A stretch of DNA of 64,000 bases from Hexactinellida sp. DTS-2022 (Eukaryota > Porifera > Hexactinellida): positions 3,596,001-3,660,000 of the forward strand of contig JAPNXP010000007.1 in NCBI GenBank assembly GCA_028753945.1, in the 5' to 3' direction. Under the pieces are notes generated by a model. That model did no database searches and was not told where the DNA came from. It was given only the letters and a program-made list of their open reading frames with translations. A program made the position numbers and the translations under genes. Below, piece by piece: positions 1 to 11,300 of this stretch. How positions within the stretch are numbered: position 1 is the first letter of the stretch; each line of letters starts with the position of its first letter.

Positions 1-3000
1 ATTTTTGGCCCCTGGTCCCCAGGTTTGAAGGGGTGTAAAAAAATTTCCTCACAGCTTTGGGCTTGCAACTTTTTTTCTATGTTTATTCGGACATAGAAGA
101 AGACGCTAGTGTAGAAATTGTTTGGTAACAATTTTTTTCGAGGTTGACCTATAATTTGGGCTAAAATTCCCTAACTATTAACACAGTTGATCTGATCGCC
201 GCTGTTGACCAATCTCAAGATTACTGATAGATTGGTTTGAATTCTTTCTAGTGTTGGTTTATGAACTGGATCAATTGAACAAGTAGCCCATTTCAGGAAC
301 TCTCTCTTGTTCATGAAACAGTCACGAGCAACATTCCCTGTAGCGAAGTACCGCCATGGCTAGAAGGGATATCAACGCTGATATTAAATTTGACTTCAAT
401 GATTGATCTAATGCGTCTCATCGATGCTTGGACCTTAAAGTTTGATGGCGACCATTGTGTGCGACCAGTGGCGGCGCAAGTAATGAAGAAGTAAATTTTA
501 AAGATCTGCCAAATAAATCTGACTAAAAAGCTTGTGATAATCTTATCTGAGGAGGGTAACTTTGAACAGGTTAGAAAAGTTGGGGTAATCTGAGTTGGGT
601 AATTTTTATCTGCCAATCCGGGGAGCTTATTCGGGGGAAAAATAGTATAATAGCATAATTTCCATAGTTAGCAACATTAAGAAAATAAACAGCCCTGGCT
701 AGCCCCATTCGTTACAGTTCGGTAGCGTCGCCACTGTGTGCGACCTGCATCCAGTTGGTATATTAGGATCATAAACCAATTGAAAACACAAAGATATGAA
801 TGTAAGGGAGAAGCTGATAAGATGTTGACGTTGGAAGTTGGTTGGTGAGTTATACCATGGCCTACTATATAATACGGCTAGATAAGTCAAGTATTTGCCA
901 TTTTATTTCCAGGCCAGTGTTTACTTTCTAATTGCTGGTAAAATAAATTACCTATTGTCATGGAATAAACTGAACTGAGGTTTTCAAATACGCTGGAAAC
1001 ATCTAAAATACTTTTGAGAATGATTTCTCATCGGATTTAACCACAATGACGTAATCAAATATACATACCCATATATGGTAATTAATACTAATTATGAAGT
1101 AGAGATTTGAAGTGGAGATTGAAGTCGAGATTCAGTGAACATTAGCTAAATAAGTCACAAGAACGGTCATTAAACTGACTGGGAAACATGTACGTCGTCA
1201 AACAGCACTTTTAGGACTTAGATTAAAATCTAACTATACATTTCAAAAAAATACAAAACATATGGTTTGATAACAATAGTATAATTATTTACTTACATTG
1301 ACGTTGAAAAGAATTTGAGTGAAAGGAATTACATAATTTGTTAAAGTAGTTAGTATTTAACAAGAAAAATGCATTAGGATAAAAACGGCAAAGTTAGATT
1401 CTCAAATTATCTAAAAAATTAACATTTATTTAACACCATTACCATATATGGGTATGTATATTTGATTACGTCATTGTGGTTAAATCCGATGATAAATCAT
1501 TCTCAAAAGTATTTTAGATGTTTCCAGCGTATTTGAAAACCTAAATTCAGTTTATTCCATGACAATAGGTAATTTATTTTACGAGCAATTAGAAGTAAAC
1601 ACTGGCCTGGAAATAAAATGGCAAATACTTGACTTATCTAGCCGTATTATATAGTAGGCCATGGTTATACTAACACGTTGATGAGAAGGTACATAATTTT
1701 AAAAATTATCCTTCATTAACCTCATTGAAAATTTCATGAGCTTTGACGAATCTGTAAATGATAATCCAGATTCAACCCATTCTAAGCTTTTAATTTGGGA
1801 CTCAGTCGCAGTACATATATGACATGAAGCACCTCCTGCACCATCCAATATACCAGCCATCTTAGTATCAAAAAGGGAACGAATTATTTTAACATTAATC
1901 TGTCCGCCACCTAGATTAAACCCGTCCTCCATGATATGGTCAGTTTCAGGATTTATCAGAGTCTCCATTATAAATTTGACATTGCCATAATCTTCTTTCA
2001 GAGCTATTAAAGCAACTAGTCTGAAAGAGAAAGGCGAATTGGGAAACTTATTGAAGAATAATTGGTTATGACAGGTATCTGTGATGGTTAAGACTTTAAA
2101 TCAAAACAAGATAAAACTTTGAGTGGAAAAATCTGGATTTGAATTGATTTGATTGTAGATGCGGTGAGTACCTGAACCATCCAGTCCAACTGATATTGTG
2201 AAATCAAGAGGATATTGTGTGTCTGAAATGGGATCTAAATTATCAAGGGTACGTTGAATGGTGAGAGAAAGAATTGAATGATAAGATATAGCTATTCCAA
2301 CTGAGAAGCCTTCAGGGTTTTTGAACTATCCTCATCTCATCTACTAAGGAGATTTCTCTACGAAATAGCGAGACTACTTTGTATGGTGGTAATTTAACGT
2401 TTTCCCCTTTCAAGATCCGCTTTAGCTCTGAATATTTAATTGAACCTAATTCTAAGATGTCTATCAAATGGACTGATTTCGGAATGGAAATTTTAGTGAC
2501 AACTTTATTGAATTAGCCCTTTTCAATAATTTCTTTACATACGTTTGAGGTATCTCTATCATACTATGTCTCATTGGAAACCAATTCTAAAGATAGTGCA
2601 AATAGTTTTTTTGGTTCAATTGGTTCTCGTTCGGCAAAAAAGTTAATATGTTCCAAAACTACCTTAAGTTGTTGCTGTGAAGTTTTTAGGTTGCAATCTA
2701 AAATATGTTTTTCAGAATCCGTTGCAATGTGTTCGTGAAAAACTTTAAGACCAGGAAGTGTAACTACTGAAAAGCCGGAATAAATCTGAAATTCGATTCT
2801 TTCGAGGTTGTTTTAGTGGTAAAGGAATAGAATGAAATACCATATATTTTCCCAAGTTTCTAAATCATTTCTTTTGAGGGAGGATTCCCTAGATTTTTGG
2901 AGTGAGTAGTACTTGTAACGTGTTACTTCGCTATCTCCTCCAAAAGATGGAGTTTCTCAATTAGAGTTAGCACAGATTGAGTGATCCCTCGATCATTAGC

Positions 3001-3047
3001 TACATAAGTATCATACGCGTCTTTATTAGAAACAAATTCACTCATAT
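1..3047 (-). pseudogene. RAG1-like (Transib/RAG superfamily) transposase relic, 5' part present, 3' end beyond the window
   Basis: Minus-strand coding relic read across several frames. From the ATG at 3047 it runs through a helical region to a GLDGSG motif (Asp codon 2179-2181) that fits the first catalytic Asp of the RAG1/Transib fold. It then passes a KFPNSPFSF block and an FDTK motif (second Asp, codon 1867-1869), followed by GAGGASCHICTAT, whose Cys-x2-Cys lies at 1813-1824. After the inserted element at 850-1676 it resumes with an LH motif near 800 and a TGNVARDCF-like block near 330. This order matches the RAG1 core. The third acidic residue would lie past the left edge. There are several frameshifts and stops (for example near 2920, 2720, 2570, 2320 and 2115), so it is dead. 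No RAG2-like (Kelch) reading frame was seen nearby. Transib and RAG-like families cannot be separated by eye; the RNase-H-fold assignment to this superfamily is fairly secure. Confidence 0.72.
850..1676. mobile_element. 827-bp foldback element inserted in the RAG1-like gene
   Basis: Inverted arms of about 230 bp lie at 850-1083 and 1435-1676. Both contain the CCATGGCCTACTATATAA block, and the arms face each other around a short AT-rich centre. The flanks GTTGGTGAG (841-849) and GTTGATGAG (1677-1685) match at 8 of 9 positions, which fits a 9-bp target duplication like that of Mutator-type elements. Dropping one flank copy and the element puts the RAG1-like frame back in register. The extreme ends differ by a few bases. 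No coding capacity is visible. Confidence 0.75.
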
Positions 3048-4491
3048 AGTGAAATATGAAGAGCTATTACAGATTATATTAGTGATTATTCAAGCAAAAT
3101 CTAATATATTATTTTAGATCATTATTCATTAACAATCTGAAGGGAAATTAGGAAATTCAGATGAATGTTTAAAATGGGGCAAATTTAAAAATCGTCCGAT
3201 ATTTTGACCCACTTGTAACTTTACCCCGAAAATATATTTGGGCGGGCTTAGAATAATTGAAATTTAAACCTAGATAGATAGACAAATAAAAACGCAAACA
3301 ATTCAGCTCGCAATTGTTTGCATTCTAAGAGCGGTCAGTTGGAATATTTGCCACAATGCAGGAAGTCATGTACAAAATAGCACGAAAGAAATTCATAAAA
3401 AATAATTACATTATTAGTTCGGTTTGAAAATTAGTTAAAATCTATCAACGAATGTATAAGATTATACATATATGCTTTGAACTGCCAAATAATCAAGCAT
3501 AATTAAAAATAGCAACGTTGGCAAACAATCGATATTTGTGGTTTTTCAGAATTCGAATTTTCAAGTTTTATGCATAACTTTGAGACTTTGTGTAGGCATG
3601 CTATATTTACCAGGCAAATGACAATAACATTTTTCAAATCGTTCAACATTATAGAATCGAATGTACGCATTTATATTAGCATTTGGCGATGTCAAAATTT
3701 TACCTATTACCCCATAGTTCGTAAACTGTGATCCTTGGACAAATTTTAAACTAATTTTTGTAGGAATGATTCAATAATCAATATTGTGGAGAAAAAGCAA
3801 TTATACTCCTTTCATAGATCAAATGGTACATCTAAATTGGTAATTAGGTAAATGTATCAATAAAATATAGGAAGTAGTCAATTCTGAATCTTTGGTATAT
3901 TAAGTTTCGTGGTAAGTATGGATTGCAATATCACTCGCTTACGGTTTACCCACACTTAAAAGAACAAGATTCAAGTTCGAGATGGAAAGCAACCTCGAGA
4001 TGCTGGATTCACCCAACACTGGCTTGTTGAAGGACCTACAAAACTGGTCCCGAACCTCATCCTCTACAGAAATTGTTGGGTATCATCTTACAATTTGGAA
4101 TCTTAAAGCTTCCTTAAAACGTGACTAAGGGCTGGTCGATGTGCTACAGGCTAATTCATAGCAGGAGCTGAGCCACCTAAACGTGTGAATTCACAAACAA
4201 ACGAACAAGCTTTGAAGGAACGCATCGCTAGTTATTTATATCTTCCCAGAATGGAGTCTCTAAGAGGTTTGCACACCTTTTCAGTATGGATGATAATTAG
4301 TTGTTACAGATAATATTAGTACATATTATGTTACTAGAATATGTAACAAATAATAAATATTTATACAACATTCTGGGATGTAAAAATGATTAATATCAAT
4401 AGCATTCAAATGTTCAGAAATGACCAGTCAAAATAATTGCCAAGTATCGTGTAACCAACTGTCGTGAAGATATACTAAATGTCGGTAGATC
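3048..4491. other. AT-rich stretch without recognisable gene
   Basis: No open frame with a recognisable motif. This DNA lies upstream of the RAG1-like relic and should contain that element's 5' terminus, but I could not identify a convincing CAC-type terminal repeat. A block at about 3950-4300 is less AT-rich and could be an old dispersed repeat. Confidence 0.4.
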
Positions 4492-4661
4492 CAGGGGCGT
4501 GCTGGCCATACATGGCAGGCGGGAATCCCGCCCGGACCACCAGGAAAGTTGCTTACCGTGGGCCCTATGGGCCCACGAAAAAATTTCGGCCCTTTTGGCC
4601 CGAACCAGGACCCTTTTAGAAGACAATCCCGCCTGGGCCCCTTGGACCCAGCACGCCTCTG
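4492..4661. mobile_element. hAT-like MITE, 170 bp (CAGGGGCGTGCTGG family)
   Basis: TIRs CAGGGGCGTGCTGG and CCAGCACGCCTCTG, with a perfect 8-bp TSD GGTAGATC at 4484-4491 and 4662-4669. The GC-rich body stands out from the AT-rich surroundings. A second copy lies at 62017-62167 in the opposite orientation. Open frames across it are artefacts of the inverted, GC-rich sequence. Confidence 0.93.
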
Positions 4662-4669
4662 GGTAGATC

Positions 4670-5604
4670 CCATTCTAAATAGTATCGTATATTTATTGAT
4701 ACATTTACATACTCAAAGATGACCCGGATACAGTAATATTTGCTACTCGGCCGGTTACAAAGATCCAGAAGACGTCGAAATAACAAAATTGTGAATTTGG
4801 TGCATCTATAATAAATGTTAGAGTGTATTAGTTTCCTATTCTAATGGAAACAATACATGGCTCTCTAAAAATGTTACATTTTGATAAATGTGTATGGAAT
4901 CGGATATATTTGCGTAATATTTGTGAAAGCCATTAACATCTTATACGTATATGTATAGTATATAGTATGTAGCTGTACAAAACAGATCCATAAATATCTG
5001 TAAAGCACACCATAGATTTTCAAATATATTATTTGGATACAATGAACTCCCGTTAAAACGAAGTCTGATATAACGAAATAACGGCTTATTAATTATTATC
5101 CACTTATAACGAATATCCGAATATAACAAAGTGATTACAGGTACAAAGTACTTCGTTATAACGAGAGTTCACTATATATAAACCACCGCTAGACAACTTA
5201 AATTTACAGAAAATAGCGCATCAGAAGCAAGGCTTAGTCCAATTTTAATAATGTGTCAAATCTCATTAAAAGTAAGCACTGAATTGAATTGAATTGAATT
5301 GAGCAGGAGAAAAACTTCGTGTGTGACAATGCATTTTACATTGTGAGTGAACACTAACGGCCAAAAGTATTCCAACAAAAATAATATGTACAGTATGTAT
5401 GTATAAATTCAAGCGGATACCAACAATTCGTACTACGACACTTCGTTCCACGGGAATCAATACCAAGACATTATGTATCCAATTTAATTGGTCGAAATTT
5501 TTGTAAGAATTAGTTTATTAATCTAATGAATATATTATCGTTAGTTCTTGTTACAGCTGCTCTTGTCTATTCTATGAACTTCATTTTCAAGTAAACTAGT
5601 GACA
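4670..5604. other. Non-coding AT-rich region
   Basis: Apart from the pogo-like MITE at 5040-5174 and a short GAATT microsatellite near 5280, nothing recognisable is visible on either strand. Confidence 0.4.
5040..5174. mobile_element. pogo/Tigger-like MITE
   Basis: Inverted ends CAATGAACTCCCGTTAAAAC and (reverse complement of the right end) TAGTGAACTCTCGTTATAAC, flanked by TA on both sides. This style of terminus and TA duplication is typical of pogo/Tigger derivatives of the Tc1/mariner superfamily. No coding sequence. Confidence 0.7.
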
Positions 5605-7266
5605 GGCACTCATAGGCGTAGTTGTAGGGGGCGGGGGCAGCATAGGTCTCGCTTCTAGACGTTTAATCATACTCATATCGTTTGCTGTATCAAAATACTC
5701 TAATAATTGAGTGTAGTTACCTTTGAAGTTCCGCAATGCCACCCAACGGAGTGTCCACCGTGTTGGACATAAAGCATAAATGTTGCCAAATGTATCACCA
5801 CTGTCAACAAATTCTCCACAGGCCTCGTAGAGTTGTTTTGCAGCAGCTGAGAATTTAAATTTGTTTGCAACGGCTTGTATTAGTTCAAGGGTTGAGGAAA
5901 TCGTGGATTACTGTTTTTACTGCTAATAGCCTCCTTTAGTACCAAATTCAGACCATGACATAAACAATAAACATACAATGCAGATGGGACGTCCTTTTGC
6001 AGCCTTGCTTTTACCTCCGTTAAATGGCCAGCAACAACTGGGGCGGCATCAGTAGTAATGAATCTGCACCTATTAATGTCAATTCCAAATCCAATGAGTG
6101 CAGCTCGGAGACCTGCATAAAGGGTTGCTGAGTCTTGACCAGGTAGAGGGATAAACCCTAAAAACCTCAGATACAAACATCGAACGATCGCAATATCGGA
6201 TAATAACACTCATCTGAGTCCTCGGGTACTTATTTGGCATTCATCAATGCTAACTGCGAAGAATGGGACATCCTTGGCAGCCTGTGAAAAATTGCGTAGA
6301 ATACCGTCAGACATCAGCTTAATAAATTCATTTTGGATATCATGATGTGTATACGTCTTGGTACCAATCTTCTCGATCTTTAAAGGTTTTGTCAGATGCA
6401 GCAGATTGGAGTTGATAACGTTTTCTCCTCCACGAAAAGACAAACCTTGTCTAGCTAAATACCTACAGCATTCAAATACCTGAGATATAGCCAGTCGGTT
6501 ACTATTTTGCTGCTGCGTGACCATAGCTGTAATTGTGGTTCCTTTAATCTTATTAGATATTGCCCTCTTTGATTCTATGTGGCGTTCAGCTAGCTGATGC
6601 CTATTAAACCTCTCTATTGCTTTATTCCAGTAGAAAAACCTTCAGTCACAAAACCCTGCTCCTTTCAATAACACACGAGCAGCCACTTCTTCACACCACT
6701 TATAAAATGCTTTACCAGCTTGTAGTTCAGGGCACTTTCAAATATAACCATGGAAACTGTTGCACCCAATGTGGTTGGTACTTGAGCCGCTTGACCTTCC
6801 TCTTGCGAATTTAGATCACTTCATTCAAATCCTGTTTGGCGACACCAGGATCAACCTACGTATAAACGCAGATTTTTTATAATACTACAAAATTATACTT
6901 GTACATCTCCACCAGACTAGCCATGATCAATTCTAAATTAATATTCTACTTCTTGATCTCCATTAGGACTGTCACCACTTGCTTTCTCAAGCAATCTAGA
7001 ACAGGTCGCATAGATGTCTGTATGTCGTTCTGGAAACCGAGGATTTCATTCCACGAACCATTGACACCCATCGTCTCCATTATTAACTTCTCCATCTCCA
7101 GGTCCCCTGGAATGACCACATCCAACTCCTCTACTTCAAGGCTATCTATCTTCGTCTGACCTTCATAGATTGTACCATACTCTTGATCTTGAACATCCGA
7201 ATTCATTTCATCAGGTGAGTCATTAGGTAGGTTACCCAACTGTGGCATATCTAATCTACCTGCCAT
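5605..7266 (-). pseudogene. ZMYM/TTF-type hAT transposase relic (DUF4371-like)
   Basis: Read right to left on the minus strand. An acidic N-terminal segment (7266-6946) is followed by a stretch with FYKWCEEVA and YWNKAIERFNRHQLAERH (about 6730-6560), as in the region after the TTF zinc finger of ZMYM1-like hAT transposases. A 104-codon frame (6524-6210) follows with CRYLARQGLSFRGG, THHDIQNEFIKLM and FFAVSIDE, the last holding a likely catalytic Asp. Then comes a 109-codon frame (6209-5880) with FLGFIPLPGQDSATLY, ITTDAAPVVAGHL and YCLCHGLNLVLKEA, a DUF4371-like core. A further frame (about 5870-5640) contains LCPTRWTLRWVALRNF. In-frame stops and shifts separate the blocks, and the C-terminal hAT dimerisation region is missing. 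This is a truncated, inactive copy. Confidence 0.78.
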
Positions 7267-7504
7267 GCTGTATTAAATGATAAATAAAGTACAGTAATTC
7301 CTAATAAGTAGTCCACCAACGGACAAAGAGACAGGACGAATATTATTTAAAAAGTAATACTTAATAAATTAAGTATGGTAGTAATGAGAACATAGACAAA
7401 TATTATAGAAACAGACGATGATAAAATGGACATTATATCTAAGTATTAGTCAGTGGGATGTTAATTCGAATGTATTTAAGGTTAACTAATAATATATAGT
7501 CTTT

Positions 7505-8012
7505 GGGTGTTCAGACACCCACTAAACTGTGGGTTTTAAGACACCCACTAACCTGTGCATAGGTTAAACGTTTCCCCAAATCATCATAATCTGCCCGGGC
7601 GAGTTAGCGATACTTGGCTGTTTCGAGCCATCGTCAATATGCCTTTTAGACATTCTCGGAGAGCAGCTTGGACACTAACAAGCGTCAAGCCTCAAGGTAT
7701 AGGTATATAGCAAGTAACAATACAACAAAAAGGAATACGCAATTGAATGAGAAATTCAATAAAGTGCACTATATAAGTATTTGGAGAAGAGATATCGGGA
7801 AAGATAATAGTATATTTAAATGATAATTCAATCCAAAATCCCCCGAGCCGCCCGTGTACTTCCAGAACCTTCCGGGTTCGGGTTCTAAGCCTATGAACCT
7901 GTGGATGTTAAGACACCTACCAATCTGTGGGTGTTCAGACACCCACTAACCTGTGGGTGCTCAAACAGTCACACCCACTAAACTAGTCGGTATCTGGACA
8001 CCCACACCTCAT
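7505..8012. repeat. Cluster of palindromic ~25-bp repeats (GGGTGTTCAGACACCC type)
   Basis: The perfect 16-bp palindrome GGGTGTTCAGACACCC occurs at 7505-7520 and 7929-7944. Several variants (GTGGGTTTTAAGACACCCAC, GTGGATGTTAAGACACCTAC and others) sit in two groups, 7505-7560 and 7896-8012, joined by CTAAC/CTGTG spacers. Between them lies about 330 bp of ordinary AT-rich DNA. They may be subterminal repeats of a transposon whose ends I could not fix, perhaps the neighbouring ZMYM-type hAT. Confidence 0.6.
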
Positions 8013-8133
8013 AATAAGTGGCGGCGGCCTGTAGTGCCTGTCTGTCAATTCCAGTTTGCCAAATTCTATTTGGGATTCCATCTGTAAAAGGTTCACTCTT
8101 GTAACAAGCCAATATTTGAAATGGATAAAGAAC

Positions 8134-8279
8134 TGTTGTGTGGTATTTTGAGACGCTGTGGTATTTTGAGATGCCTATATGATACACTCTATACACCATG
8201 GATGTGCTATTACAAATTAGACTGTGGTATTTTGAGACGCTGTGGTATTCTGAGGCGCAACTATATAAGGTAAATTATA
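8134..8279 (+). repeat. Ginger1 left terminal inverted repeat
   Basis: Pairs with 15655-15800. Its outer and inner parts each hold two copies of the TGTGGTATTTTGAGACGC motif or a one-base variant, separated by a unique middle segment. Confidence 0.9.
8262..8269 (+). promoter_or_regulatory. Candidate TATA box of the Ginger1 gene
   Basis: TATATAAG lies at the inner edge of the left TIR, 113 bp upstream of the chosen ATG. The right TIR has ATACAAGG at the matching place. Inference from position and sequence only. Confidence 0.45.
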
Positions 8280-8381
8280 TTACTCTGCTTGTCTACAACT
8301 ATCACAACACAATCAATCAATCAATCAAACAAACTAATCAAACCAAACCAAATAATCAATCATTTCTATTCTGATTTTCAA

Positions 8382-11300
8382 ATGAATTCAGAAGAGTATC
8401 AAGAAATTATTCAGTTTCTTCGCGAACAAAAATATCCTGAGACAGTACAAGACTCAGGGCAAACAAGATGGAATTACAAAAGAAAACTGTCCTCCTATTT
8501 CATTGCAGAATCCGACACACTATTCAAGGTGAGATTTTTTTTAACCCCAAAAATGACTCGCTATACTAATAAATAATCCCATTATTTATATATTAATTAA
8601 AAATACAGTAGATCCTCTTTAATTAACAGCCACTGCATAACGGTTACTTGTCTATAACGGCCATTTTGCCCTGTCCTTTCCTGGTCCTTATTACTTAGCA
8701 GGTTCTACTATATTTGATTTAATAGTTTTAATTAATCTTCTCCTTAGAGAGTTAAACTGGGAGGTACAGAAACAGATTTGGAAGTTCCATTGAAGTCTCA
8801 GTTGGATGATATTTATCAAAGGTTCCATGACCAAGTTGGTCATCCAGGGATTCAAGCCACTCTTCATTCAGTTCAGCAAAGATACACATGGACAGGCATG
8901 CACATTGACGTTCGAGATTATGTAAGTTAATATGATAATGAAATTTATTTGAACAATTTGTATTTGATGTCTTTCGAATTAAAATTGCTTAATTAATAAG
9001 GGTAACTTATCTACTCAAAATAGGAAAAAGTAGTTACTTTTCAAATTATAGCCAACTGGATCACCCTGGTCCTCATTTTGCAACTTCAACCAATCTAATC
9101 TTTGACTTCTGTACGAAAAATTTCCCTATTTCCTAACGATTATATATATATAATTATCCCTTAACCTACTATTAGTTCGATTTATTTTCAATTAAAATCA
9201 ATTTGTAATGTTATGTAGATATATTCATTTGATTTATTTTACAATACTGGGTAAATTGCATTGCAATTATCAATTCAGTACATACTCGAATCAGACGTAC
9301 CAATTTCTATTCCCAACTAAATTCTGCTAGTATGTACTCTTAGAAAATTGTCAGCAGAACTTCGTTAGTGTTTTGATTGTCTGAGTACGTGACAACCAAA
9401 ATACTTTTATATTATCGTTGAGTATGTTTGAAGACTGTATACCCTTTACATCGTATTTACACAATTCAACAAGTCAGCATTTCGACCTGTGGATTATGCA
9501 TACGGATTTAGACATGCCTTCCGTTAGTACGTACTTTGTCTTGTTTCCCAAGGCTGGTACGCCTTAATCGAGTTCTATTATATTTCTATTCTAATTGATG
9601 TACGTACATCCCAAAATAGCATTAGAATGCAGTGTTAGTGGAACATTTCAGTTGAATCATCCATGTGCTGTAATCGTAATTATTAAGTTCTAGATTGTCT
9701 AATTAGTAAAGCATTTTATTTTGACGACTAATAGCAACTAACATGATTTCGCAAGATCCCAAATTTTTTTATATTTATTTTTATAATGTTCAGTTAACAT
9801 TAATCAACCATTTACGAATTTTATATAATGGTGTAATTAGATATCGATGCTGTAACTAATACAAAATTATAAAAAATGCCATATTATAATTACTTTCTTG
9901 TATACTAAAGGTAAGGACTTGCCATACATGTCAGATGACAGCGGCCTTGCCACCACAACCGCAAAAGAAGCTCCAACCAATTCCACCTCCATCTAAAACG
10001 TGGAAACATATAGGGATGGACCTTATATGTGATTTCTCTGAGAGCAAAGATGGATATAAACACATCTTAGTCACTGTTTGTTATCTGAGCAAATACGTTG
10101 CAGTGCGCGCTCTCAAGTCGAAGACATCAGAAGAAGTAATCCAGAATCTTAAGGATATCTACCTCGATATGGGATTACCCGATATTATTCAGCACGACCA
10201 AGGAAGGGAGTTTACAAGTAATGTGAGTTGCATAATCATTTTTCTACATTCTAATCGAATATTATCAGTGACATATTGCTAAATATGTATTTTTTATAAT
10301 ATTAGTACGTGTTCGATAGTAATTTTGCTTGTATTATTCATAGATATTTCAGGAATTTCACCGGAAATTAGGAGTTGAAAATCTTAGCACTCGTGCATAC
10401 CACCCGATGGCTAACGGTTTAGTCGAAGCACACAATAAGATTCTCAAAAGGTAGTGTTATTAGTTAACTAGTAAATGATAACAACATTTCGAATGCATGA
10501 TTTAGGATAATATACCAACTATGAAAGTACTTTTTTAGTAAACTGAACAAAATGGAGATCCAGACTGGGGATCATTGGACAAATCTTCTAAAAGCTGCTG
10601 CAATAACAATGAATTCTACCTTTAAAAGGTCCCATGGACAAACTCCATTCAAGGTTATGTGGGGAAGAGAGTCCAGGCATCAAGATCTTCTATCGACCAT
10701 TAACAACCTGCAGTGCAACACTGAAGAAGATTTTGCAATAGATGATGCTATTATGAGCGAATTCATTCCTCCACTCGATGATATTGAAGAAATATCAGAC
10801 ATCTTTTCTCCACCACTTGACATTCCCCAAGAAGAAGTTACTAGTATTGATGAATCTCGTACTTCTACACAGCAATCAGCAATGGATAGTATCAACTTTG
10901 AGCAAATAAAACAGAAGATGCAGAATGATAAGAAGGTCAACGAAGGACGGTTAGTTGAGCTTTATAAATTCAACAATGTTTTCTTACTCACATTTTATTA
11001 TCATTATGACATCTGTAGTGCCTCTCTGAAGATGGATGATAAGATCATATACACTAACATGCCAAAGATAAAACACTTACCCAAAACGAAGAAGCAATCA
11101 AAATATATTGGGCCTTACACGGTGTCTAAAGTAACAGATAGTCATGTTACTATTTCTCAGACAGAATTAGGAGCCAAAAAAGACAAGAGAATTCCAATCC
11201 ATATCACACGTCCTTATTTTGTAAGAAACACTAAGAAGAAAGTAAACCTCGATTCGAGCATAGGTGTCGACACATCACAGGTACTATTGATCAAATAATA

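Noticed and set aside
1-5000. RAG2-like partner gene
   Set aside because: No Kelch-type repeats or PHD pattern were seen near the RAG1-like relic. The region left of the window could not be examined.
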